From positions 1-32,407 of IMG/VR virus record IMGVR_UViG_3300017986_000075: DNA of 32,407 nucleotides, one strand, 5' to 3'. The stretch's first letter is position 1. Every line of letters begins with the position of its first letter. Origin of the DNA: a virus. The translations under genes and the position numbers were made by a program. Below, one piece after another: positions 16,301 through 24,304 of the stretch. Under the pieces are notes generated by a model. That model saw only the letters and a list, made by a program, of their open reading frames with translations. It did no database searches and was not told the DNA's origin.

Positions 16301-18229
16301 GTTAGAGAATATGGTGGACCTGATAAAGGTACAGCGGTTAATTATGAAATAAAAAGAAAGTTCACATATGCATTAGATTTTAAATCAAGTGAGTATTTAA
16401 GATTGCCTTGGAAACAAGTAAGTAGTAAAGTACCAGAGACGGTTGAGTTTAGATTTAGAAGTCCTAAATCAAAAGACCAAACAATTGTACAGAGTGGTGA
16501 TAAGTGGGCAATCCAATTACAAGATAACGGAGCAACTGATGATTATGGTTATTTAAGATTTGCAGTTAGTGCTTCTACAGGTGTTCAATACATTACATCA
16601 TCACTACATCCATTTTATAATGATGATATGTGGAGTGTGATGTTAACCAGAGTTTCATCAAGTGGTTTAGATTTAAGTAATGATACAATCACACAAGATA
16701 TCACATATGAATTAACCACAAGACAATATGATTCCACAAGAGAAGTTGTATTATTCTCATCAAGTGAAAGTATAGATATTGATGGTAATACTGCAGCAGG
16801 TGCAGCATTTAATTCAGCATTTTCAAGTAGTGAAGATTTTTATATTGGTGGTGATGGTACAAACTTTGGAACACAATTTAGTGGTTCATTAATGGAGTTC
16901 AGATTATGGAGTGAACCATTATCACAAAGTGTATTTGAGAATCATGTTAGAGCACCAAAAACATATAATGGTAATACCACTTCATCATTTTATGATAATT
17001 TAATTTTCAGATTACCATTAGATAATAATGTTAGTTATCAAACATACACAAGTGCATCTCAAGATAAATCATATATTAAATCTTATCATACGAGTGCAAG
17101 TGCTCACAATTTTACTGGTAATAATTTTAGAAGTTTAGTAGATTTAGAACAATTAAGAGTTCCTAATTTAGGTCCTAATCGTAGAAACGCAACCAAGATT
17201 AGAATTGAAGATACAACATTAAGTGGTCCATTAGCATCTAATGTTCGTAGAGAACAATCATCACAAGATTTTGCACCTGTGGATAGTAATAAGTTAGGAG
17301 TATATTTTTCACCAACAGATATCGTGAATGAGGATATTGCATATAGTATAGCTGATTTTAACTTTGATGATTATGTTGGAGACCCAAGAGACCAATACAA
17401 AGATACTTATAGAGGGTTAGGTTCTATACAAAGAACTTATTGGAAAAAATATTCTCGTACAAATAACTTTTGGGATTACTTAAGAATTATAAATTTTTAT
17501 GATGGTGGAATTTGGCAACAAATAAGAAAGATGGTTCCAGCAAGAGCTAAATCAACATTGGGTGTGTTGATAGAACCAAATGTTTTAGAAAGAAGTAAAC
17601 AAGTAGTTGGTAAACCACCAGAGTTTGAAAATGTATATTATGAAAATGCAGGACACTTTGATTTTGGATTACAATTAAGTTCAAGGGAAACAAGTTCGAT
17701 TGGACATCCACCATTCAGTTTAAATGGTGAATATAGATTATTTGGACAAAGTAATAGTACTTATCCAACTAATGGCGTATTAAATGTACATAATAATGAA
17801 AGTGGTTCACTTGGAACTATATCATTACCATCGTTAATACGATTAAACGAAATAGACCCACGAAGTGAATATGGTAGTTTATACGCAACTGCAAGTGTTA
17901 CATTTAATGGAAGTGCTGATTCATTTACAGAAACACTTCAAACCTTTGTTAGCTCATCAAGATTAAGTGAACACAATGAAATTAAATATAAAATTTATAC
18001 GAGTTCGTTAGATGCCGTAACTGATAATCCTAATAGTTCATCATTTGAACCAGCAGAATTTCAGAGTATGGCATACGACTCAAAACTATTTAGACTTTTT
18101 TATAAAGGAAATATATTAACAAAAGATAATACGATTGATGGGGGAGAACCTGTTGAGATAACTATAACATCACCTACTAAATTGGTTACCACCGATAGTG
18201 GCGAATCAAAATTAAAAACAGATGTATAA
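13340..18229 (+). CDS. Giant baseplate protein (gp7 position) with Hint and LamG-like domains
   Basis: At 1629 aa this is the largest gene. Domains in order: an N-terminal virion-attachment region (1-240); a proline linker (PDPPPPDP, about 247-254); a Hint/intein-like domain at 302-412 beginning CFVGDTKVKL, with a TNSHPIF block (His363) and a final HTIYADNVVSATLN; a long alpha/beta region; a tail-protein-I-like motif near 950-985 (FMKTKGTKRAIQGLLNCYGI); a LamG/concanavalin-like sandwich at about 1030-1210 ending FSGSLMEFRLWSEPLS; and a Ser/Asn-rich C-terminal part. T4 places gene 7 (1032 aa) directly after gene 6, so it is probably the wedge protein with added domains. The Hint domain lacks the terminal His-Asn needed for normal splicing. 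AGGA precedes the ATG. Confidence 0.75.
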   Translation: MINYGLTPKDREQLESKKNLYSGFGRDSRDYIHLYVYNKQGTLVEDEIFPTNVVDFTDEKTINLDIGTHLRELGYSQGEFSVQYLFLRRIAGKDDTVFINDYGEIHRGKIQTKVVNGVTKYFSTKKFGNRNSQAELTEIFPKEMKYVFKKISQDRTEVEINYQDIKNGIYRKNLKEINRIINYTPTKLPDNDAGTIRFDLTDPYVLVGNFDEKDRGFTDAMVGGEISIQGIYEINGRIIQEEEIIYPDPPPPDPIDILDVDYVKKQIKDKVPTPFVDIVEDFREELPEEDIVYGWDDYSGVCFVGDTKVKLSNNRTISIKMMKPGMKVKTQQGYAKVLKVTKENLPYGDKFVKFGKLITTNSHPIFHKGSWYLASELGKEFHGEPTDVWNLLLDKHHTIYADNVVSATLNKWKSDNNKSWKERFFESRNRFKMLRPAGPIPGGGNYNSMDGESGFTDEGGLTYDAIPEVSGYSTPKSTPFVSDNEVVMDRVVPTLTTKEIVKQIKVSRNTPLPIVIPEIREVVSVDYKAKIIEVLDHNRVRVNKSWEDMSLENKNIGEDTSKDIYQDFMVQYIKHQVERLNTYLVAEGTYNLITNMIPNPDNPESRFVKLYQPLPPQIETMDLCYFVEEKMEPYVDSIKLFEFVDSEEELLFLRLPDFNSVNNPVNFRGTNFNSFNDLIGTDTGVKEDVQNLILSSSLLDVQVNVDYSKRTDSIDPLVTDYGFGNFVQFGSAEKRIKNFKKKLDLIQTYTSQSLALNNVTGSSGTTNEYDNKKRRVINSFDPYENYLYTQSGSYVSSSVGEFYSATWPKDNSSSPYILTHTSASAATDWYSTWTGYAKAYDDLNRERLVNNLPLHVTADTENNYFLNFMDMIGQQFDEIYVYLRHFTDINERVSKLSEGISKDIVREVAKSAGFEVTNGNDLLILPHYKLGKETDGSALYESPQEEVTEEIWKRILANTPYFMKTKGTKRAIQGLLNCYGIPSSILRVREYGGPDKGTAVNYEIKRKFTYALDFKSSEYLRLPWKQVSSKVPETVEFRFRSPKSKDQTIVQSGDKWAIQLQDNGATDDYGYLRFAVSASTGVQYITSSLHPFYNDDMWSVMLTRVSSSGLDLSNDTITQDITYELTTRQYDSTREVVLFSSSESIDIDGNTAAGAAFNSAFSSSEDFYIGGDGTNFGTQFSGSLMEFRLWSEPLSQSVFENHVRAPKTYNGNTTSSFYDNLIFRLPLDNNVSYQTYTSASQDKSYIKSYHTSASAHNFTGNNFRSLVDLEQLRVPNLGPNRRNATKIRIEDTTLSGPLASNVRREQSSQDFAPVDSNKLGVYFSPTDIVNEDIAYSIADFNFDDYVGDPRDQYKDTYRGLGSIQRTYWKKYSRTNNFWDYLRIINFYDGGIWQQIRKMVPARAKSTLGVLIEPNVLERSKQVVGKPPEFENVYYENAGHFDFGLQLSSRETSSIGHPPFSLNGEYRLFGQSNSTYPTNGVLNVHNNESGSLGTISLPSLIRLNEIDPRSEYGSLYATASVTFNGSADSFTETLQTFVSSSRLSEHNEIKYKIYTSSLDAVTDNPNSSSFEPAEFQSMAYDSKLFRLFYKGNILTKDNTIDGGEPVEITITSPTKLVTTDSGESKLKTDV

Positions 18230-18255
18230 TATTTTGATGAAAAGTGTAGGATGTT

Positions 18256-18264
18256 TATATTTAT
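18256..18264 (+). promoter_or_regulatory. TATATTTAT late-promoter-like motif upstream of the fibre-type genes
   Basis: TATATTTAT followed by CTATGA lies in the 76-base gap after the giant gene, 41 bases before the next ATG. It is preceded by GATGTT, close to the GATGTA before the minus-strand copy. It would start a separate transcript for the three following virion genes. Confidence 0.5.
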
Positions 18265-18305
18265 CTATGAGGTTATCCATCTCAATTTAATCAAAGGAGT
18301 AAAAA

Positions 18306-19157
18306 ATGGGATTTCTAAATAATACAAGCGTAACCGTTGATGCTGTTCTTACCAAGAAAGGTCGAGAATTATTGGCAAGAGGGCAAGACGAGTTCAGAAT
18401 CACAAAGTTTGCGTTAGCAGATGATGAGATTGATTACAGTTTGTGGGATACAGCTCATCCAAACGGTAGTAATTACTATGGAGCTGTAATTGAAAACATG
18501 CCATTGTTGGAAGCTTTTGTTGATGAGAATCAAGTTATGAGGTATAAGTTGGTTTCTTTACCTAAGAATACCGCTAAACTTCCAATACTTGAAGTCCCAT
18601 CACCAAGTTTAACTTTCAATGGACCTGGTTTAACACAAACAATCACACCAAATACAAGAAATGGTAGTGATAATGAAAGTGGATATAGTTTCACTTTACA
18701 TGATGCAACAATAGCAAATTTAACACCTGTTGTGGTGGCTAAAAAAGACCTTATCCCTATCGGTCTACGCCCAAACATACGCTCAAAGTTTGGCAGAGGA
18801 AGACCAGCTGGAAGAGGGTTTGGAAGAAATCAAGGCCTTCCATTAGCACCTTTACCAGATGGTAGACTACCAGCAAGATTTGCAGGAAGAGGTGCTAGAA
18901 GACTTAGCAGATTGGAAGATGATTTTATAATCAGAAAAGAAATTGAAGATTTACAAGTAAACACAGGTGCTACTACTCCCGTATTCGTTGCAGAAGAAGA
19001 GAGAAAAAGAGCAATTACTGTTACTGGTAAATCAATGAATATCGTTTCTCGTTCTGTAACTACACAATCTTCAACAAATGTAACCGTGGTAGGTTTAGAT
19101 AGTGGTGCTACATTTAATGTGGCAGTAACTATTAAAGCTGACCCAAGTAGATTATAA
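18306..19157 (+). CDS. 283-aa virion protein with an Arg/Gly-rich insert
   Basis: The N-terminal 95 residues form a compact domain (VLTKKGRELLARGQDEFRIT, then KFALADDEIDY) that I associate with structural proteins of T4-like marine phages. A central stretch at about residues 152-205 is rich in Arg, Gly, Pro and Phe (KFGRGRPAGRGFGRNQG) and looks disordered or RNA/DNA-binding-like. The C-terminal 70 residues are beta-rich (VVGLDSGATFNVAVTIKA). AAAGGAG precedes its ATG. It opens a three-gene unit with two paralogous proteins. A tail or neck appendage is likely. Confidence 0.6.
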   Translation: MGFLNNTSVTVDAVLTKKGRELLARGQDEFRITKFALADDEIDYSLWDTAHPNGSNYYGAVIENMPLLEAFVDENQVMRYKLVSLPKNTAKLPILEVPSPSLTFNGPGLTQTITPNTRNGSDNESGYSFTLHDATIANLTPVVVAKKDLIPIGLRPNIRSKFGRGRPAGRGFGRNQGLPLAPLPDGRLPARFAGRGARRLSRLEDDFIIRKEIEDLQVNTGATTPVFVAEEERKRAITVTGKSMNIVSRSVTTQSSTNVTVVGLDSGATFNVAVTIKADPSRL

Positions 19158-19167
19158 GGAGTAGAAG

Positions 19168-20184
19168 ATGTCAGTATTTACAAGATTCGATTTTGAAAAC
19201 GATGTAGTTGAAAACCAACGAACCAAAGTATCAAGTGGATTGTTTAGTGGTGGAACAGGAACATTAAGTTCATTCTTTAGTTCATCTACTGCAGGTGCGG
19301 TAAGTGCTTCTCATGTAAGTGTTTATCACCAAAATCCTGCATCATCACCAACAACAGCAGAAATTCAGTTTGATATTGGATATGCAAATATTAATGGTAG
19401 TGGTTCAGCAGGTAACACAACAAAATTAACTACAGGTGGTAGAGAAACAGCTACAATGTATCGACAATTTAGAAACATTATATTACCACCAAACACAAAT
19501 AAATTTACTTTTACATCACACACATCAGCTTCAAATGATTTTTATTTTATATCATTTAACAGAGCTCGTATGAGAGAAAAGATTGACCCAGGTAATTGGG
19601 AATTAAAACTCGGTACTACAGGTCTTAAGTTGATTGATGATAGTGGAGCTTCAAATAATCCAACAGTCAATGAGGGTGGAAGAGTATTTAATATTGTTAG
19701 TGGTTCACTTGAGACAGGAGTTGGTGTAGTCAACACAACAGCAACTAATCAACCAGGTGGATGTTTTGGTAATTTCTATCCTGATTTAGGAATTATTATC
19801 TTAGATGCTTCTCAATTAGATGCAAGTGCATCTATGGGTACTGCAAGAAGTTCAGATACATTTGATAATAATCCAGCAAAATTCTTTCAGAGTTTATCAG
19901 ATGGTGGAAAATTCCAAGTTCGTAGAGAGGAAGAGATTAGTTCTACTAACTTCTTCTGTAGGGTAAATAATAAGAAGTATAACTTCAGTGCTAATCCTAC
20001 TTACTTTACTGGTTCAGATGGTGGATTTGTTCAAGGAACATTTTATAAAGACCCTAAAACATATATTACAACTGTAGGTCTTTATAATGATGATAATGAA
20101 TTGTTGGCAATTGCTAAATTAAGTAAACCAATATTAAAATCATACTCAAGGGAAGCTGTAATTAAGGTTAAACTCGACTTCTAA
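19168..20184 (+). CDS. Virion/fibre-type protein, first of a paralogous pair
   Basis: A 338-aa, beta-rich, Ser/Gly/Asn-rich protein without signal peptide. Its last 45 residues (TYITTVGLYNDDNELLAIAK then LSKP) match the end of the next protein, showing an old tandem duplication. Residues 1-90 are low-complexity Ser/Ala/Thr. AAGGAG precedes its start. Its position after the baseplate block and its composition suggest a virion surface component such as a fibre or tail-tip decoration. Family not recognised. Confidence 0.6.
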   Translation: MSVFTRFDFENDVVENQRTKVSSGLFSGGTGTLSSFFSSSTAGAVSASHVSVYHQNPASSPTTAEIQFDIGYANINGSGSAGNTTKLTTGGRETATMYRQFRNIILPPNTNKFTFTSHTSASNDFYFISFNRARMREKIDPGNWELKLGTTGLKLIDDSGASNNPTVNEGGRVFNIVSGSLETGVGVVNTTATNQPGGCFGNFYPDLGIIILDASQLDASASMGTARSSDTFDNNPAKFFQSLSDGGKFQVRREEEISSTNFFCRVNNKKYNFSANPTYFTGSDGGFVQGTFYKDPKTYITTVGLYNDDNELLAIAKLSKPILKSYSREAVIKVKLDF

Positions 20185-20195
20185 GGGGAATCTAA

Positions 20196-21209
20196 ATGTT
20201 AAAAAACATTGACCCATCAAATAAGTCAATTAAACCATTTGAAGTTAATAAAACTTTTCGTTTAACTAATAACGATAGTGGTAGCGGACATTATGCTTTA
20301 AAAGCCATAAGTGGTTCTGCTTATAACTTCTTATCAAGTTCAGCTGCATCTCAATCATTTGGAACATATATTCCAAGTGCAAGTGCATTCAGTTTAGGAA
20401 CATTCTATAGTTTACCAACATGGCACTCTGTAAATCAATTGTATTACAAAAGGAAATCCGACCCATTTGGTAATTTTGGTAGAAATGATTCTAATAAAAT
20501 GAATCGTGAACTTAATAGTACAGCAAGAGTATTCACAATACCAAGAAATTTATTTGGTGAAAAAATAAAACCAGGTAGTGTAAAATTAGATGTTACTATC
20601 AATGGAGTAACTTATGATTTAAGAGATGACTCTGATGGTAACATCTATGATAATACATATTCAGCAAGTTTTGCAGCATTCAAATCAAGTTCATTTGATA
20701 GAAGACAAGGTGTTCAATCTAACGGAAGTGGTTCAGAAGTTGGTAATGTTATTTATGAACATGGACAAATCATAATAACAGATACAGGTTCATATAGTGA
20801 TGCAGGAACCAATACAGGTCATAACTTAGAATACAAAGCAACTCAAACTATTTATGAACACGAATATCTTGTTGAGGTTGAACCAAATGAATTTAATAAA
20901 ACAATGAACATTAGTGCTACACTTGATAGGAGTGGTAGTTTAACTTTAGCAGAAGGTACTGTTTCTATGAGTAACTTCTTCCCACCAGGTGACCAACCAA
21001 GTGGAGCTGGAACGGGTAGTTTCAAATCATTTTACAACGCAGCTTCATCATATGAAAACTTTGCAACTCATTCAGAATTTAAACCATATTTAACTACAGT
21101 TGGTTTATATAATGATAATAATGAGTTAATGGCAATAGGAAGTTTGGCAAAACCAGTCAAATTAAATCTCGATACAACCACTACAGTTGTGGTTCGTTTT
21201 GATGTATAG
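20196..21209 (+). CDS. Virion/fibre-type protein, second of the paralogous pair
   Basis: A 337-aa paralogue of the preceding protein with the same length and the C-terminal signature YLTTVGLYNDNNELMAIGSL followed by AKP and a terminal V-x-R-F-D-V strand. Internal segments are also alike: RNLFGEKIKPGSVKLDVTING here aligns in position with ARMREKIDPGNWELKLG in its partner. It is beta-rich and Ser/Tyr-rich with no signal peptide. AGGGGAA precedes the start. It is the last gene before the second large intergenic promoter motif. Confidence 0.6.
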   Translation: MLKNIDPSNKSIKPFEVNKTFRLTNNDSGSGHYALKAISGSAYNFLSSSAASQSFGTYIPSASAFSLGTFYSLPTWHSVNQLYYKRKSDPFGNFGRNDSNKMNRELNSTARVFTIPRNLFGEKIKPGSVKLDVTINGVTYDLRDDSDGNIYDNTYSASFAAFKSSSFDRRQGVQSNGSGSEVGNVIYEHGQIIITDTGSYSDAGTNTGHNLEYKATQTIYEHEYLVEVEPNEFNKTMNISATLDRSGSLTLAEGTVSMSNFFPPGDQPSGAGTGSFKSFYNAASSYENFATHSEFKPYLTTVGLYNDNNELMAIGSLAKPVKLNLDTTTTVVVRFDV

Positions 21210-21233
21210 TAACATCATCTTTTTAGTATATAT

Positions 21234-21242
21234 TATATTTAT
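21234..21242 (+). promoter_or_regulatory. TATATTTAT late-promoter-like motif for the envelope operon
   Basis: TATATTTATTAATGA (21234-21248) is identical over 15 bases to the motif before the baseplate operon. It lies 79 bases before the T9SS cargo gene. The remaining leader holds a weak CCCG/CGGG hairpin (21272-21289). Confidence 0.55.
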
Positions 21243-21320
21243 TAATGAACTAAATTAAGGCTACACCAATACCCGTTATAGTTCGCGGGACGATTACAAA
21301 CAACATATAAAGGAACACTC

Positions 21321-24197
21321 ATGAAGAGTATTTTAAATTGGCTCTTATTATTGGGTTTTGTCGGAATGGCCACTGCACAAACACCAATCATAAGGGTTAA
21401 GCAAATAGGTACATGGTCTACACCAGCAATGTGGTGGAAAGATTCGGTTACACAAGATTTAGATGATTTCTTAGCACAAGATGCAACCAAACCTGCCGAA
21501 GATAACAATAACTTTGATATTTGGAGAGATAAAGTATTGGAGATGGAAGTTACTTTGGATGATAATGGTGCAGATATCACAACATTCAGAATAGATATAG
21601 CATTTGATAACGATTTAATCACTTGGGTAGAATCAGGTGAAACAGCAGTTAACGCATGGACACAAGGAAATTCAAAAGTTATTAAAGGTTCACACATTTC
21701 AGGTCTTGTTGAAGGTGATGAAACATCAAATAACGATACAGACTATTCTTTTGAAGTAGTTTACTACGATGATGTAGGATATCAAGATTCATTAGCAGTA
21801 GGTAGTTCTGAACAATTGATAGAAGAAAGTATTGAAGATGACAGATACGATTGGTTAAGAATAACTATGGTATCACACGGAGTAGATGCGAATAATGATG
21901 GAACACCAGATGTTACTTTTGGTGATGGGGATGGTGTTCAAGCACAAGTATTAAAATTTAATTTTTTAATCAATGATGTTGTAGATGATTTTGCACCAAG
22001 AGCATTTAGAGTTGCAACTCAATACGATGGTGATGAGGGATACTACACATATGTTTCAGATGATTATCTTTTAGATTCTAAAGTTTATATTGATGGTAAT
22101 TGGGGTGATTATTATTCAGCAGAAAGAACTTATAATGGTGGTGCTCGTGGAGATATCACACTACATCCAAAACTTGTGCAACTTGAGGGATACTTAAGAT
22201 ACATTGGTGAATGGATTGATACTGATAAAGATGGAGTAAAAGATACAGGTGAAGATTTCTCACAAAACAAATATGCTATGATGAAAGTTATCTTTGAGGT
22301 AGATGAAACTAATCCAGATAATCTTTCTAATTGGAGAAACATAAGAGATATTAATTATCCATCAAGTTTAACAGATGAGTCTTTAAACGATGATGTTATG
22401 GGAACTTATGATGAGTATGGAACATTTGCACAAGGGTATCAACATATGAGATACTATGAACAAAATGCAGGAACAACATCAGACCAAAAGATTCAGAATC
22501 AAGGATTTAAAGATGTAAGTTATTGGTATTGGACATACACAGATGATAAAGGATATTTCAATATTTCTTTACCAAGAAACAATAGATATAAAGTATCGTT
22601 CTGGCCACCAGAAGCAGATGATGTGGTTGGAGACCATACCACTTATTTATTAGATAGAGATGCAATCACAAATATCAATGATGCGATTGCAGGATTTAAT
22701 TTCCAAAGTAATAAATTTGATAACGAAACAGATATTGAGATAGAATCACCAAGTGGATATTTAGTTGGTGATGTTGATGGTGATGATAAATACCAATTAA
22801 ATGATGCCTACTTCTTATGGGCATATACAAGTGGAGTGTTTGATACAGATTACACACACTACAATGGTGAAACTTATCAACAATGGTCAAGTATAGATAA
22901 TTTAAATGGAGTTGATGATTCTTATACTTACAAACAAGATTATGATGGATTCACACGAAACCAAAGAAGAGAGTTCAGTATCTTTGTTGATGGTGATTTA
23001 AATCAAGAAACTACAGAACTAACTACAGATGGTGGTGGTATTATTAGATTAAATCCATTAATGAATGATGTTGAGACTGGATTAGATGTATTAAGTATTA
23101 AAGTTGGAGCAGGTAGTTCTACATTTGGAGATGACCATAATCCTGATTATTACTTTGACCAACCAGATGGAGTAAATGGTTCTAAACAAGTAGATATTGT
23201 TGGAACTGATAATGATTCTGATATTGGATTCTACTTTACAGGTGATGTAAACCTAACAGGTGTTAAAGTTGATAACAATGGAACAGCAATTACACCAACC
23301 GTAGATGGAACAACATATTATCGTTGGGGTAATGGTTCACCGCCAGATGAGTGGGCAAGAACAATGGATAATAATAGAAGTTTAAATAAAATAATGACAG
23401 ACCACGATGTATTATTATCATTCCCACCTGATTCAACAATACGAGTTCAAAGTGGTGAGATTATAGAAGTACCATTAGAAATAACACCATCAGAAGATAT
23501 TAATATTGCAGGGTTTGAATTTGAAGTTGAGTTCAATACAGGTGAGTTAGAATTTATTGATATGAAAACTGGTAACTTACCAGGACCGTGGATGACATAT
23601 GTAAATGTAGGTGAAGTTAATCAAGAGGGATGGCAACGAGTAAGATTTGGTGGTATGGATTATTCACCAGGTAATGCACCACAAGATTATTATGTTACTG
23701 AACAAATGAATGCACTAAAGTTAATGTTTAGAGCAGATTTCCCTGAATCAGAATGGACAGAAGCTCCTATTAGATTCGTAGGTAAATATGCAGCAGGTAA
23801 TCCAAATGGTGATGATTTAAATATGAAAAGAGAAAGTGGTAAAGTAATGGTATGGAATAAGTATTGGGCATTCGGTGGTGGAGAACCATCAGGTGATGAA
23901 ATAACTTATAACTATCCAAATCCATTTAAAGAGAATACAAAATTTCAATTCTACTTAGACCAAGAAGAAAATGTTAAAATTTACATATTAAATTCTAATG
24001 GACAATACATTGGAACATTATTAAATGAAGTTGTTAGTTCAGGTTTACATACATTTGATTTCACTAACCAACCAAGTGTTTGGTTACCTGAAGTGAGTGT
24101 GTATGAGAATCACCAAACTTTAGAACCAGGTGTTTATATATTTGTTCTTGAAACAGATAATAAAATTAAAGCAAATAAATTTACGGTGGTTAAATAA
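21321..24197 (+). CDS. Secreted multidomain protein with a type IX secretion (T9SS) C-terminal sorting domain
   Basis: A 958-aa protein with a Sec signal peptide (residues 1-20, cleavage after ATAQ). The mature part is beta-rich with several acidic Asp/Asn loops. Residues 479-506 contain a dockerin-like calcium loop (GDVDGDDKYQLNDAYF). Residues 697-850 resemble a cohesin-type beta-sandwich (SGEIIEVPLEI, then IAGFEFEVEFNTGELEFIDM). Residues 864-958 form a type-A T9SS sorting domain: YPNPF at 864-868, KIYILNSNGQYIGTL, GLHTFDF, PGVYIFVLE and a final NKFTVVK. This signal sends cargo across the outer membrane in Bacteroidota and relatives. AAAGGA precedes the ATG. It is followed by a 35-aa peptide and a PorV/Q-like barrel in tight succession. 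The role in infection is unknown. Confidence 0.8.
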   Translation: MKSILNWLLLLGFVGMATAQTPIIRVKQIGTWSTPAMWWKDSVTQDLDDFLAQDATKPAEDNNNFDIWRDKVLEMEVTLDDNGADITTFRIDIAFDNDLITWVESGETAVNAWTQGNSKVIKGSHISGLVEGDETSNNDTDYSFEVVYYDDVGYQDSLAVGSSEQLIEESIEDDRYDWLRITMVSHGVDANNDGTPDVTFGDGDGVQAQVLKFNFLINDVVDDFAPRAFRVATQYDGDEGYYTYVSDDYLLDSKVYIDGNWGDYYSAERTYNGGARGDITLHPKLVQLEGYLRYIGEWIDTDKDGVKDTGEDFSQNKYAMMKVIFEVDETNPDNLSNWRNIRDINYPSSLTDESLNDDVMGTYDEYGTFAQGYQHMRYYEQNAGTTSDQKIQNQGFKDVSYWYWTYTDDKGYFNISLPRNNRYKVSFWPPEADDVVGDHTTYLLDRDAITNINDAIAGFNFQSNKFDNETDIEIESPSGYLVGDVDGDDKYQLNDAYFLWAYTSGVFDTDYTHYNGETYQQWSSIDNLNGVDDSYTYKQDYDGFTRNQRREFSIFVDGDLNQETTELTTDGGGIIRLNPLMNDVETGLDVLSIKVGAGSSTFGDDHNPDYYFDQPDGVNGSKQVDIVGTDNDSDIGFYFTGDVNLTGVKVDNNGTAITPTVDGTTYYRWGNGSPPDEWARTMDNNRSLNKIMTDHDVLLSFPPDSTIRVQSGEIIEVPLEITPSEDINIAGFEFEVEFNTGELEFIDMKTGNLPGPWMTYVNVGEVNQEGWQRVRFGGMDYSPGNAPQDYYVTEQMNALKLMFRADFPESEWTEAPIRFVGKYAAGNPNGDDLNMKRESGKVMVWNKYWAFGGGEPSGDEITYNYPNPFKENTKFQFYLDQEENVKIYILNSNGQYIGTLLNEVVSSGLHTFDFTNQPSVWLPEVSVYENHQTLEPGVYIFVLETDNKIKANKFTVVK

Positions 24198-24304
24198 TGG
24201 AAACGATAAAGTTTTTTGGATTACTATTTTTAATATTACCTTTAGGGTTTTATACTTTAAAGGGTATCGTTTGGTTATCTGAAAAATTGGAGAAGAGAAA
24301 ATGA
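24197..24304 (+). CDS. 35-aa membrane peptide
   Basis: The ATG overlaps the cargo stop (TAATG) and the stop overlaps the barrel gene start (ATGA), so it bridges the two by translational coupling. One hydrophobic span (FFGLLFLILPLGFYTL) is followed by a basic helix ending EKLEKRK. No family can be named. Its coupling suggests a helper of the cargo or the barrel, by position only. Confidence 0.6.
   Translation: METIKFFGLLFLILPLGFYTLKGIVWLSEKLEKRK

Noticed and set aside
21242-21697. Minus-strand frame of 151 codons overlapping the cargo gene start
   Set aside because: It lies opposite the signal peptide and early part of a well-supported + strand gene and has no ribosome site or recognisable domain.
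21321-24197. The secreted protein as a piece of host DNA joined by misassembly
   Set aside because: Phage structural genes precede it and phage replication genes follow. It shares the 15-base promoter-like string with the baseplate operon, and base composition does not change visibly.
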